This document shows, piece by piece, positions 24,409 through 33,874 of a stretch of 64,000 bases of DNA. Every line of letters begins with the position of its first letter. Position 1 is the first letter of the stretch. The stretch is taken from assembly GCA_002362105.1 (NCBI GenBank), contig DETD01000023.1:1-64000 (forward strand), read 5' to 3'. Source of the stretch: Bacteroidales bacterium UBA3297. Its GTDB lineage: Bacteria; Bacteroidota; Bacteroidia; Bacteroidales; Paludibacteraceae. The position numbers and the translations under genes are program-made. The notes beneath the pieces were generated by a model that ran no database searches, was not told the origin of the DNA, and saw nothing but the letters and a program-made list of their open reading frames with translations.

Positions 24409-27099
24409 TTATCGATAATTGACGATTCCGTACTTACCGTCTTTTGCAACTACGGCATACTTGTCGGTTACCTTTGCCACCTTCTGGTAATAAGGGTAAA
24501 CCTTAATATTGCCCCTCTTGTCGATGACACCGTACAAGCCTGTTGCCTTGTCCTTTACAATCTGTCCGTCTACATCGTAGCCCTTTGGCAAGAGCGGAAG
24601 CGCGTGCTTGTCGAACAGCTGCACATCGCCGTCAACTTCGGCAAGGACAATCGAACCGTCGAATGAAATAATTTTGTTAGCGAACGCAGGCACTTCAATT
24701 GTACCTCTAGAATTTAAGATACCCCACTTACCTTCGCCAGTCCTATAAGCGAAATAGATGCCCTTTTCGGTCTTCAACTCACTAATGTTCGAATAAGAAG
24801 GCTTAACGAGCACCTCGCCCTTAGGGCCAATCAGAGCACATTTTGCATTGGTGCTGAAAGCGCCATAGGCAGCCGTCTTAACCACACAATAACCATTATT
24901 GGTCCTTCTCAGTTTCACCTCATCGTTAGTTGTGAAAAGGGTTTTACCCTCTTTCATGACAATATTGGTGTTTTCCGTGCCATTTGCAACCGAAACGAAA
25001 ATCGTATTGTTGACCTTTTCGTCGGCAAAGGCACCACAATCGTTCGTGAAGACGTAGGCAGGGTCTTGCAAACGGTCGTATTTAGAGTCAAGAGCTATAT
25101 TGTTCTTATAGTACAAGCCCATCTTGCCTTCCTTTGTTACTATCGAATAGCCGTTGCAATAGCGGGTCATCGACGAATACTTCGCAGGTACAACAGACTG
25201 TCCTGCGCGGTCAATGACACCTTTAAGGCCATTTTTAGTAACCACAATATAATTATTGGAAATATGCTTGTCGAAATCGTCAATGCCATCCACTTCAAAC
25301 CTGTTGCCCTGCTTGTTGATCAGAGTCAGGTGCTTGCCGTTTTTCACAACCAGCATTCCACCAATAATCTCACAGGTTTCGTTGTTTGAGCTCAGCGTAT
25401 AAATGGTATTACCTGCACGGTCGATATACTTCCACTGTCCACCTTCCTTTACCTTGGCGAAACCGTCGTTAAAGCACTCGCCCACTGCATTATACTTCAG
25501 CGGCAGGTTGCCACCTTTCTGTGTCTTGTCGAGGAAGCCCCAGGTACCACTCACTTCATAAGCAATCATTTTGTCGCTAGAGCCACAGTCTTTATACGAA
25601 GAAAGTCGGTCGTAATACAAGAAGTTTCCTTTCGTATCCATCCAGCCTTCCTGGAACAGGTTCTTCAAGATTGCGATACCGTCTGAGTCGAAGAACGGAA
25701 TCATATCGAACTGTGGAGCAAACATCAGGTAACCGGTAGGACCTACGATACCGTATTTCTTGCCAGAACGTACCTTGATGAACTTGCTGTCGATGCTGGC
25801 AGAGGTGCTCCATGTAACTTCGTCATAAAGGCTGTCGTGCGCAATCACACCCTCAGCAGTAGCTGTACGGAGGTACTTACCATCGGTAATAGCTACGCCT
25901 CCATTGTCAATCAGTTTGTAGTTGCGCTCACCCAAAGAGCCAGAAACAAAAGGTGCTACCAACTGGTCTTTGCCTTGGTAAACCAGTCCCCATGCGCCGT
26001 TTTCTTTCACCGCAGTATATTTAGGTGTCAAGAACTTGATGTCGGAACTAGACGCCATATTAGCGGGATAGGTAACAGTACCGTTGTCGACATTGGCAAG
26101 ACCCCACCGGCCGCCCATCTTAACGACCAACAGTCCGCTATAAACACCGGCTACATCTTCAAACTTAGGAGAAACAATTTCGGCACCGGTCGAATTCAAG
26201 ACGCCCCAAGCCGAAGTCTTCACCAAGACGTATTCCTTTTTAGTTATAGAGTCGACCGCATAACGCGCGTCGCTATACATAGGGTCGATTTTCCACACGA
26301 GAGAAGATTGTTCACTCTGAATTTTCGTCTGGAAGAATTTTACATTCTTGCTGTCGGGGAAGTTGGCGATGTACTTTGCATAGGCGTTGATTGTACCATC
26401 GTTCTTCGCCTCATCGTAAGCCAGTTTCTCGACCTCTTTCTTCAATTTAGGGGTATAAATGGAATTCGGATAGTCGTTAATATATTTTGTATAGGCATCG
26501 CTTGTGTTTGGCAACTCGGCATAGGCCAGCGAGTCGCGCAAGTGTTCCGCATCCTTACGCTTAGGCGAATTTGGTTCCGCATCGAGGAAAGCCTGCACAT
26601 CGGCCAGTGTAGCGCCAGAAAGCGTATTGTTGAAAACCAAGTTTTCCTTCGCCTTCTTAGCCTCATTCAAATAAGAGCAGCCCTGGCACGCATTGATAAT
26701 CTGGTCGTATGCCTCGACAGTGTTCTGCGACTTAGCGTTCTTCAACAGATTAGCCTCAATCTCCAAACGGAGCTTATCCATATCTATCTGTTCTTCGCGC
26801 ATTACATTCATCACCTTTGTATCGTAAAGGCGGTCACTGTAGATGATACGGTTATAAATACTGTATGCCTCAAGCGGATTATAATTCGAATACTTCGGAT
26901 TGTTGAACATCAACGCTTTCGAGATGTCGCCCAACAAGTTTACCGAGGCATCATTACCCATCAACTTATTCTGTAGGGCAATAGCCTTAGTAAAGTTATT
27001 TTTCTTAACTAATCTGATCGCATCCTGTATATCAGCAGCAGAAGCGGCATAGAAACAACCACCCAACAGTGCAACCAAAAGTAACTTATTATTCTTCAT
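24409..27099 (-). CDS. WG-repeat exported protein
   Basis: The 896-residue protein has a signal peptide (ending YAASAA), an N-terminal helical region to about residue 270 that includes TPR-like segments (NTSDAYTKYINDYPNSIYTP), and then about a dozen WG/KWG repeats of roughly 35-45 residues (KTSAWGVLNSTGAEIVSPKF, GGRWGLANVDNG, SGKKYGIVGPTGYLMFAPQF, DGKYGIVNYR). WG repeats form beta-propeller-like surfaces for binding; the ligand is unknown. The gene follows the pseudo-hydrolase by 43 nt in the same direction. Confidence 0.87.
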   Translation of the reverse strand: MKNNKLLLVALLGGCFYAASAADIQDAIRLVKKNNFTKAIALQNKLMGNDASVNLLGDISKALMFNNPKYSNYNPLEAYSIYNRIIYSDRLYDTKVMNVMREEQIDMDKLRLEIEANLLKNAKSQNTVEAYDQIINACQGCSYLNEAKKAKENLVFNNTLSGATLADVQAFLDAEPNSPKRKDAEHLRDSLAYAELPNTSDAYTKYINDYPNSIYTPKLKKEVEKLAYDEAKNDGTINAYAKYIANFPDSKNVKFFQTKIQSEQSSLVWKIDPMYSDARYAVDSITKKEYVLVKTSAWGVLNSTGAEIVSPKFEDVAGVYSGLLVVKMGGRWGLANVDNGTVTYPANMASSSDIKFLTPKYTAVKENGAWGLVYQGKDQLVAPFVSGSLGERNYKLIDNGGVAITDGKYLRTATAEGVIAHDSLYDEVTWSTSASIDSKFIKVRSGKKYGIVGPTGYLMFAPQFDMIPFFDSDGIAILKNLFQEGWMDTKGNFLYYDRLSSYKDCGSSDKMIAYEVSGTWGFLDKTQKGGNLPLKYNAVGECFNDGFAKVKEGGQWKYIDRAGNTIYTLSSNNETCEIIGGMLVVKNGKHLTLINKQGNRFEVDGIDDFDKHISNNYIVVTKNGLKGVIDRAGQSVVPAKYSSMTRYCNGYSIVTKEGKMGLYYKNNIALDSKYDRLQDPAYVFTNDCGAFADEKVNNTIFVSVANGTENTNIVMKEGKTLFTTNDEVKLRRTNNGYCVVKTAAYGAFSTNAKCALIGPKGEVLVKPSYSNISELKTEKGIYFAYRTGEGKWGILNSRGTIEVPAFANKIISFDGSIVLAEVDGDVQLFDKHALPLLPKGYDVDGQIVKDKATGLYGVIDKRGNIKVYPYYQKVAKVTDKYAVVAKDGKYGIVNYR

Positions 27100-27142
27100 C
27101 AGTCTATACTATTAATTAACCCTTATAAAAAAGGTGACAGGT

Positions 27143-27964
27143 TTATTTTTTCTTTTGTGAGAAAATCCAGCGTAAAAATCCCTTCGAGTTTGCCGCAGTA
27201 CGTACACACTCCGCTTCGTCCTTATTTTCAAGTTCAAAGACAGGTTCGCAGGCCTTTGCACCCGCAGCCTGCAACTCGATATAGACGTCGCGGACCAACG
27301 TCAATGGGACATCAACAATTGCGTCGGAAGAATAAAGACGTAAAGGCGTTTTACGCAACGCTTTCGTCCTATTCGGATGAATAGCACCACCAAGAGACAC
27401 CACTGCCGCAAAATACTTTGGTTTGCGTGCTGCCAAGTCGAGGGCGCCGCTACCACCCAAGGCACCGAGGCCTATCAAATAGATACGGTTTTCATCAACC
27501 GGATAGTGTTTGATGTAGTACTTGACCATGCCTTCCAGCAAGTCGCCCGAATAGGTTTGCTCCGGATCTTCGGGGAAAGCCACCACATTTCCAGGGGTCG
27601 ACACCCCCATTTCGGCCCAATGGTCACCTTCCTCACATTGCGGATACAACACAATAGCAGGGAAAGAGTCTTTCACCGTATTTTGTGCAAACAGTTCGGC
27701 CACAGGCGAACTTAGTTGTTTGGCATTATACCGCTGCCCCTGTTTGGCCAAAGCATCAGCCCCGTGAAGGACCAACACCAACGGATACTTCTTTTTTGTA
27801 TTGTCGGCATATCCCTTCGGATACATCACCCTATAGAAAAGGGTATCACCATCGGAACTAAAAGAGCGACCATAAAAAATATTCGGGTCTTTCTCTGCTG
27901 CAAAACCTACGCTTGCCAGCACAGACGACACGAACAATAACATAGATAGGCAATAACTCTTCAT
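27143..27964 (-). CDS. exported alpha/beta-hydrolase-fold protein lacking the nucleophile
   Basis: The 273-residue protein has a signal peptide and aligns in outline with esterases of the phospholipase/carboxylesterase group (VLVLHGADALAKQGQRYN, IVLYPQC, MVKYYIKHYPVDENRIYLIG). At the nucleophile elbow the usual GLSMGG reads GLGALGG (residues 165-171), so the catalytic Ser is absent and one residue is inserted. The C-terminal His region (usually GH.W) reads ENKDEAECV. It is therefore probably non-catalytic. Upstream, CAATATTA (27978-27985) and CAA at 28006 give a possible minus-strand promoter with 20-nt spacing. Confidence 0.8.
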   Translation of the reverse strand: MKSYCLSMLLFVSSVLASVGFAAEKDPNIFYGRSFSSDGDTLFYRVMYPKGYADNTKKKYPLVLVLHGADALAKQGQRYNAKQLSSPVAELFAQNTVKDSFPAIVLYPQCEEGDHWAEMGVSTPGNVVAFPEDPEQTYSGDLLEGMVKYYIKHYPVDENRIYLIGLGALGGSGALDLAARKPKYFAAVVSLGGAIHPNRTKALRKTPLRLYSSDAIVDVPLTLVRDVYIELQAAGAKACEPVFELENKDEAECVRTAANSKGFLRWIFSQKKK

Positions 27965-28009
27965 GGTATTTTTTTTACAATATTAACGATTTATTACCTT
28001 TCAAGCAAT

Positions 28010-28389
28010 ATTCGCCAACAATTTTTACAAAAGTGTACACCTCTAACCGGCTTTATCTGCTCATCCTAATAAAGTAAGGCACCGCAACGCCATATACTAA
28101 GGGAGCCACCCACACCTGAAGAAGCGAAAAACCCACAAAAATCTCAAACTATCATATTTCCGCCCATAGCGGGAAAAAGTAGAAATAAAGACACAAAAAG
28201 ACAGAAAAAGGAACAAAATGCAATCCAAAACCACAATATGAAGACAACCACAAAGAGAAGTTGTCGAATAAATGAGCAAAAAGTTAACGATTATAAGCAA
28301 CACGCATCAAAGTAACGCAACTTTATGCATTCAAAATACAGAAAAACACATATGTTCGAATTTTTTTTTGACAAAATGGAAGATTTTCT
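28010..28389. other. AT-rich intergenic region
   Basis: Divergent region between the pseudo-hydrolase gene and the gdhA promoter. I see no supported gene; open frames here are AT-driven. A short stem (CCGC / GCGG) near 28161-28175 lacks a T-run. Confidence 0.5.
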
Positions 28390-28419
28390 TTGTATTATAT
28401 TACACTTTCACTATTTTTG
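28390..28419 (+). promoter_or_regulatory. gdhA promoter
   Basis: TTG at 28390-28392 (within TTTG) and TATTTTTG at 28412-28419, spaced 19 nt: a perfect housekeeping match. The start near 28426 leaves a leader of about 147 nt. Confidence 0.75.
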
Positions 28420-28435
28420 TCTCAAGAAACAAACA

Positions 28436-28526
28436 AAAAGTGAAAGTAAGGGACAAAAAGTTTCTAAAAACTTTCACTTCTTGCAAAAAGATTCAAGAAA
28501 AAAATACTTGAAGCGCTTAAGTGAAC
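28436..28526 (+). promoter_or_regulatory. structured 5' leader of gdhA
   Basis: The leader holds a perfect 10-bp inverted repeat (AAGTGAAAGT / ACTTTCACTT, about 28438-28481) and a second hairpin TTCAAG / CTTGAA (about 28492-28512). A further CACTT/AAGTG pairing could form an alternative fold. There is no T-run after the stems, so control of translation or mRNA stability is likelier than termination. No known riboswitch class is recognised. Confidence 0.4.
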
Positions 28527-28572
28527 ATAGAATATAATAAAAAAACAAATAACACTTTAAAAAACAAGTAAA

Positions 28573-29916
28573 ATGGTTGCATTAAAAGAATTCATGGACA
28601 ATCTTATCGCCAAGAACCCAGGCGAACCATTGTTCCACCAAGCAGTACAAGAAGTAGCAGAATCTCTTCTTCCATACATCCAGGAACATCCTGAATATGA
28701 AAAGGCAAAGATTCTTGAAAGAATGACTGAGCCAGAAAGAGTAATCATCTTCCGTGTGCCTTGGATTGACGATAAGGGTGAATTCCAAATCAACCGTGGT
28801 TTCCGCGTACAGATGAGCAGCGCAATCGGCCCATACAAAGGTGGTATCCGTTTGCACCCTTCAGTAAACTTGGGTATGCTTAAGTTCCTTGCTTTCGAGC
28901 AGGTTTTGAAGAACAGCTTGACTACCCTTCCTATGGGTGGTGCTAAGGGTGGTTCTGACTTCGACCCTAAGGGCAAGAGCGACAACGAAGTTATGCGCTT
29001 CTGCCAGAGCTTTATGACTGAATTGCAGCGTCACGTAGGTGCCGACACCGACGTTCCTGCAGGTGATATAGGTACTGGTGCCCGTGAGGTTGGTTTCATG
29101 TTCGGTCAGTACAAGAGACTCCGCAACGAATTCGTAGGCGTTTTGACTGGTAAAGGTCTCGAATACGGAGGTTCTTTGATCCGTCCTGAAGCAACTGGTT
29201 ACGGAACTACTTACTTCGCACAGTACATGCTCGCTACTAAGGGCGACAGCCTGAAGGGCAAACGTGTTGCAATCTCTGGTTCTGGTAACGTTGCACAGTA
29301 TGCAGTTGAAAAGTGCACTCAGTTGGGCGCTACTGTAGTTTCAGTTTCTGACTCAAACGGCTGTATCATCGACGAGGCTGGTATCGACGCTGAAAAGCTC
29401 GCTTACATCATGGACCTCAAGAACGTTAAGCGTGGCCGCATCAAGGAATATGCTAGCAAATATCCATCATCTAAATACTACGAAGGACAGCGTCCTTGGC
29501 AGCTTGTAAAGGTAGACGTTGCTATGCCATGTGCTACCCAGAACGAGCTTAGCGAAGCTGATGCAAAGGCTCTTCTTGCTAACGGCGTAATCTGTGTTGC
29601 TGAAGGTGCTAACATGCCTTCTGAAATCGGTGCAGTTAACGCATTCTTGGCAGCTAAGATCCTTTACGCTCCTGGTAAGGCTTCTAACGCTGGTGGTGTA
29701 GCTACTTCAGGTCTCGAAATGTCTCAGAACTCTGAGCGTTTGTCTTGGACCCGCGAAGAAGTTGACCAGAAGTTGCAGCGCATCATGAAGGATATCCACG
29801 ACAACTGTGTTAAGTACGGAACTGGTGCTGACGGTGTAGTAAACTACGTTAAGGGTGCTAACATCGCAGGTTTCGTTAAGGTTGCTAACGCAATGCTTGC
29901 ACAGGGTCTTGTTTAA
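28573..29916 (+). CDS. gdhA: NADP-type glutamate dehydrogenase
   Basis: The 447-residue hexameric-type enzyme assimilates ammonia by reductive amination of 2-oxoglutarate. It has the substrate motif LPMGGAKGGSDFDPKGKSDN with the catalytic Lys, the preceding GPYKGGIRLHPSVN, and the Rossmann segment VAISGSGNVAQYAVEKCTQL. The length fits the 440-450-residue class I family. Codon use is biased (frequent GCT, GGT, AAG), as in highly expressed genes. Strong promoter, long structured leader and its own terminator. Confidence 0.96.
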   Translation: MVALKEFMDNLIAKNPGEPLFHQAVQEVAESLLPYIQEHPEYEKAKILERMTEPERVIIFRVPWIDDKGEFQINRGFRVQMSSAIGPYKGGIRLHPSVNLGMLKFLAFEQVLKNSLTTLPMGGAKGGSDFDPKGKSDNEVMRFCQSFMTELQRHVGADTDVPAGDIGTGAREVGFMFGQYKRLRNEFVGVLTGKGLEYGGSLIRPEATGYGTTYFAQYMLATKGDSLKGKRVAISGSGNVAQYAVEKCTQLGATVVSVSDSNGCIIDEAGIDAEKLAYIMDLKNVKRGRIKEYASKYPSSKYYEGQRPWQLVKVDVAMPCATQNELSEADAKALLANGVICVAEGANMPSEIGAVNAFLAAKILYAPGKASNAGGVATSGLEMSQNSERLSWTREEVDQKLQRIMKDIHDNCVKYGTGADGVVNYVKGANIAGFVKVANAMLAQGLV

Positions 29917-29935
29917 TCCCTGGTATAACCATAAA

Positions 29936-29969
29936 GAACCCCATTGCCATCGCAATGGGGATTCTTTTT
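29936..29969 (+). terminator. gdhA terminator
   Basis: A 12-bp stem (GAACCCCATTGC / GCAATGGGG-A-TTC, loop CATC) followed by TTTTT. Confidence 0.85.
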
Positions 29970-30045
29970 GAATAACAGTTGCGAGTTTCATGGGAGGTTC
30001 TATCCCAACTATAGAGACACAAAAGAATAATAAAATATAACTTTT

Positions 30046-30948
30046 ATGAACAAACTAAAAGTAGCCATTGTTGGCTATGGAAATATCGGTCGCTTCAGTT
30101 TAGACGCTGTTAAGGCTGCTCCTGACATGGAATTGGTTGGTGTTGTACGCCGTGCCGAGTCTGTAGGCAACAAACCGGCCGAATTGGCCGATGTAAAAGT
30201 CGTTTCTAACATCGACGAACTAGGGAAGGTTGATGTCGCAATTCTTTGCGGCCCATCACGCAGCATTCCTGAAGTGGCTCCACTTTATTTGGCAAAGGGT
30301 ATCTGTACTGTCGATAGTTTCGACATCCATACCGATGTTTACGACCTTCACGAACAACTCGACGCAATTGCGAAAAAAAATAACGCAGCCTCTATCATCT
30401 CTGCCGGATGGGATCCAGGATCTGACTCTGTAATCCGCACTATGATGTTGGCGATGGCTCCTAAGGGTCTTACTTGGACCAACTTCGGTCCTGGTATGAG
30501 TATGGGCCACTCGGTAGTAGCACGTTCCAAGAAGGGTGTGAAAAACGCTCTTTCTATGACTATGCCTCAGGGTGCTGGCATCCACAGCCGCATGGTTTAC
30601 GTTGAACTGGAAGATGGTTACACCAAAGAACAGGTTTACGACGAATTGAAGGCGGACTCTTACTTCGCTCACGACGAACTCCACGTTATTCCAGTCGACA
30701 GTGTTGACGACTGCAAAGACATGGGTCACGGCGTTCTGTTGGAACGTAAGGGTGTTTCTGGTGCTACCCAGAGCCAGCGTTTCAAGTTCGAAATGACCAT
30801 TAACAACCCTGCGCTTACCGGCCAGATTCTGGTTTCTTGCGCACGTGCCGTTGTTAAACAGAAGCCTGGTTGCTATGTAATGCCAGAAGTAGCTCCTATG
30901 GACTACTTGCCAGGTGACAAAGAGCAGCTTATCCGCTCTTTGGTTTAA
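30046..30948 (+). CDS. ddh: meso-diaminopimelate dehydrogenase
   Basis: The 300-residue enzyme makes meso-diaminopimelate from tetrahydrodipicolinate in one NADPH-dependent step, for lysine and peptidoglycan. It shows the dinucleotide motif VAIVGYGNIGRFSLDAVKAA, CGPSRSIPE, SIISAGWDPGSDSVIRTMML, GPGMSMGHSVVARSKKGVKN and the substrate-binding C-terminal part. The length is close to 320-residue relatives. Expression signals are separate from gdhA, but both genes use ammonia, which may explain their proximity. Confidence 0.95.
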   Translation: MNKLKVAIVGYGNIGRFSLDAVKAAPDMELVGVVRRAESVGNKPAELADVKVVSNIDELGKVDVAILCGPSRSIPEVAPLYLAKGICTVDSFDIHTDVYDLHEQLDAIAKKNNAASIISAGWDPGSDSVIRTMMLAMAPKGLTWTNFGPGMSMGHSVVARSKKGVKNALSMTMPQGAGIHSRMVYVELEDGYTKEQVYDELKADSYFAHDELHVIPVDSVDDCKDMGHGVLLERKGVSGATQSQRFKFEMTINNPALTGQILVSCARAVVKQKPGCYVMPEVAPMDYLPGDKEQLIRSLV

Positions 30949-30992
30949 TTTCTGAAATCTTTTAAAATCATACTGAAATAATTTCTACTTAG

Positions 30993-31033
30993 GCGTCCGT
31001 CCCGATGTGAATCGGGATGGACGCTGTCTTTTT
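30993..31033 (+). terminator. ddh terminator
   Basis: GCGTCCgTCCCGAT and ATCGGGAtGGACGC form a 14-position stem with GTGA loop (30993-31024), then TGTCTTTTT. Confidence 0.85.
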
Positions 31034-31070
31034 CACCCCCTCTCAGAACATGCACCAAGGCCATACACGC

Positions 31071-31117
31071 AAAAAAAACACCACTGCAGGGACCTACCCT
31101 ACAACGGTGTTTTTTAT
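31071..31117. terminator. bidirectional terminator between ddh and hppA
   Basis: AACACC and GGTGTT flank an inner AGGG / CCCT pair; A-rich on the left and T-rich on the right, so it can stop transcripts from either side. Confidence 0.65.
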
Positions 31118-31161
31118 TTAAGTTGACTTATAGTTCTGTGTTCAAGCCAGATTTCACCACA

Positions 31162-33369
31162 TTAAAGCACGTGGAAGGCTACGGTCAGACCCGCCATAAC
31201 GATAGACACCATACTCATCAGTTTGATAAGGATGTTCAACGACGGGCCAGAAGTATCTTTGAACGGGTCTCCAACCGTATCGCCCACAACGGTGGCCTTA
31301 TGGTTGGCAGAACCTTTACCATTCAGATTACCCTCTTCGATGTATTTCTTTGCATTGTCCCATGCGCCGCCGGCGTTTGACATAAATACAGCCAACACGA
31401 AACCAGCTGAGAGGCCACCAATAAGAAGTCCTAACACTCCACTCACGCCAAAAATAACCCCGACACAAATAGGGGTAACGATAGCAAGGATGGAAGGGAA
31501 GAGCATCTCGTGCTGCGCACCCTTGGTAGAAATCTCAACACAACGGGCATAGTCGGGTTTTCCCTTGCCATCAAGAATACCAGCTATTTCGCGGAACTGC
31601 CGACGAACCTCTTCCACCATTTTCTGGGCGGCTCTGCCGACAGCGTTCATCGTAAGGCCACAGAACAAGAATGCCATCATAGAGCCAACGAACATACCAA
31701 TCAGCACCTTAGGGTTCATCAGGTTCACCTGGTAGTACTCCATAAAGTCGATGAGGGAAGCATCGGCCGTATTGACTACCCTTTCACCAATTGAGAGAGT
31801 TGATTCTCCAATGCGGACCAGAGCTATCTTAATTTCCTCTACATAAGAAGCCAACAAGGCCAAAGCCGTCAAAGCCGCAGAGCCAATGGCAAAACCCTTA
31901 CCCGTAGCGGCAGTGGTATTGCCGAGCGCATCTAGCGCATCGGTACGTTTGCGGACTTCAGCGCCCAATTCGCTCATTTCGGCGTTTCCACCCGCATTGT
32001 CAGCAATAGGGCCATAGGCATCGGTTGCCAACGTAATACCCAAAGTAGAGAGCATACCCACAGCCGCGATACCAATACCATACAAACCGAGGCTCAAGCC
32101 CTTAGGAGTAAAGAAAATCTCCATATCGAACCCAATTGCGCAAAGGTAAGCCAGAATAATAGCCGCACCGATAGTAATAACAGGAATAGCGGTAGAGACC
32201 ATACCCAAACCGATACCAGAAATGATAACGGTAGCAGGGCCTGTTTCTGAACTTTCAGCCACTTTTTGTGTTGGGCGGTACGTATGCGAAGTATAGTACT
32301 CCGTCGATTTACCGATAATGACACCGGCCAGCAGTCCACACACCACAGAGAAGGAAATACCCATCCAGTTTTCGATTTCCAACGAATACAAAATAAAGAA
32401 AGTAAATACAGCCACCAGCAAAGAGCTGACATTTGTACCCCTTCCCAACGAGCCAAGCAGTTCCCTCATGCCCGCACCTTCCTTCGTCTTAACAAGGAAA
32501 ATGCCGACAAGAGAGAGCACAACTCCGAACGCAGCAATCAGCATTGGCGCAATCACCGCCTTTTCCTGCATCTCGCCACCTACTGACGAGTAAGCGGCTG
32601 CTCCGAGTGCGGCCGTAGCCAAAATGGAACCAGCGTATGATTCGTAAAGGTCGGCACCCATACCGGCCACATCGCCCACATTATCGCCTACATTATCGGC
32701 AATAGTAGCCGGATTACGTGGATCGTCTTCTGGTATACCTGCTTCTACCTTACCCACAAGGTCGGCACCGACATCGGCCGCCTTAGTATATATACCACCA
32801 CCCACACGGGCGAACAATGCCTGGGTAGAGGCTCCCATACCAAACGTCAGCATGGTGGTTGTGATGGTTACCAGTTTTTGTCCGCCATCGGCATCCACAA
32901 AGGCATTCAGCACAAGATACCAGATGGCAATGTCTAACAAAGCCAAACCTACCACGGTAAGTCCCATGACCGCGCCAGAGCGGAACGCCACCTTCAAACC
33001 ACTGTTAAGTGAGTTTCTGGCAGCATTGGCCGTGCGCGCAGACGCATAGGTGGCAGTCTTCATGCCAAAGAAGCCGGCAAGTCCAGAAAAGAAACCTCCC
33101 GTTATAAAGGCAAACGGAACCCACTTGTTTTGTAATCCGAAAACAGCCATCACAGAGAAAATGATAGCCAAAACCACAAAAACAATGCCCACCACCTTGT
33201 ACTGTTGTTTAAGGTAGGCCATTGCCCCTTCACGCACATACTGCGCAATTTTCTTCATTACTTCTGTTCCTTCGTCTTCCTTCTTCATTGAAGAGTAAAA
33301 GAAGAAGGCAAATCCTAACGCCAAAACGGACGCAAGGGGAATTGCATAAAATAAACATCCCATAAGCAA
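31162..33369 (-). CDS. hppA: membrane-bound ion-pumping pyrophosphatase
   Basis: The 735-residue protein has about sixteen membrane segments and the pyrophosphate-binding signature (DVGADLVGKVEAGIPEDDPR, NPATIADNVGDNVGDVAGMG) plus the second acidic motif (DAYGPIADNAGGNAEMSELG). In GNTTAATGKGFAIGSAALTA the residue after GNTT is Ala, where K+-independent H+ pumps carry Lys, so this is a K+-dependent form; such bacterial enzymes usually pump Na+ (some Na+ and H+). The start could also be two codons further in. Minus-strand promoter at 33510-33480. Confidence 0.96.
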   Translation of the reverse strand: MLMGCLFYAIPLASVLALGFAFFFYSSMKKEDEGTEVMKKIAQYVREGAMAYLKQQYKVVGIVFVVLAIIFSVMAVFGLQNKWVPFAFITGGFFSGLAGFFGMKTATYASARTANAARNSLNSGLKVAFRSGAVMGLTVVGLALLDIAIWYLVLNAFVDADGGQKLVTITTTMLTFGMGASTQALFARVGGGIYTKAADVGADLVGKVEAGIPEDDPRNPATIADNVGDNVGDVAGMGADLYESYAGSILATAALGAAAYSSVGGEMQEKAVIAPMLIAAFGVVLSLVGIFLVKTKEGAGMRELLGSLGRGTNVSSLLVAVFTFFILYSLEIENWMGISFSVVCGLLAGVIIGKSTEYYTSHTYRPTQKVAESSETGPATVIISGIGLGMVSTAIPVITIGAAIILAYLCAIGFDMEIFFTPKGLSLGLYGIGIAAVGMLSTLGITLATDAYGPIADNAGGNAEMSELGAEVRKRTDALDALGNTTAATGKGFAIGSAALTALALLASYVEEIKIALVRIGESTLSIGERVVNTADASLIDFMEYYQVNLMNPKVLIGMFVGSMMAFLFCGLTMNAVGRAAQKMVEEVRRQFREIAGILDGKGKPDYARCVEISTKGAQHEMLFPSILAIVTPICVGVIFGVSGVLGLLIGGLSAGFVLAVFMSNAGGAWDNAKKYIEEGNLNGKGSANHKATVVGDTVGDPFKDTSGPSLNILIKLMSMVSIVMAGLTVAFHVL

Positions 33370-33479
33370 TATAATTTTTATTTCCCCTTGTTAACAGGGG
33401 CAAATAGTTTAAAAGTCTAAGAAGTTGATGTGTTTGCAAAGAACAAATAGATGTACAATTATACATACAACTAGTTTAA

Positions 33480-33510
33480 CAAATATAAAAAACATTTCAG
33501 AAAATCTCAA
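33480..33510 (-). promoter_or_regulatory. hppA promoter
   Basis: Minus strand TTG (33510-33508), 20 nt, TATATTTG (33487-33480). The leader would be about 105 nt. Confidence 0.6.
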
Positions 33511-33874
33511 ACACGGTTTTCCGGCCACTTCCTTTTCTTTCCAAGTCCGTTTTTGAGTATGAAGAAACTTTTTTGGAGCCACAAACCCTGCGGGAATCAA
33601 AGCAGAGAAACATATCAAGACGCTTTTTGCAGAATAAGCCAATATATCTCTATACACCAACACGCTACTCTAGAGCGCCACACTATTATGTTGTCAAACA
33701 TATTTATAAGGGGCAATAACCCACAAGCAACAAGGCATAAATTGGGAAGACAGAACAAAGCACTGGCATTTTCATCACCCCCAAATAGGACACTATCAAA
33801 CAATAAATCTTACAATCTGGAAAAATTTAGTTTCATTTTAGTAATTTCGCATAGAAACCAGAACGGAAAGTAAT
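33511..33874. other. intergenic region without recognisable gene
   Basis: Open frames on either strand lack domain content and plausible composition. A weak TAATTTCG box at 33842-33849 may serve the gene at 33875. Confidence 0.45.
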
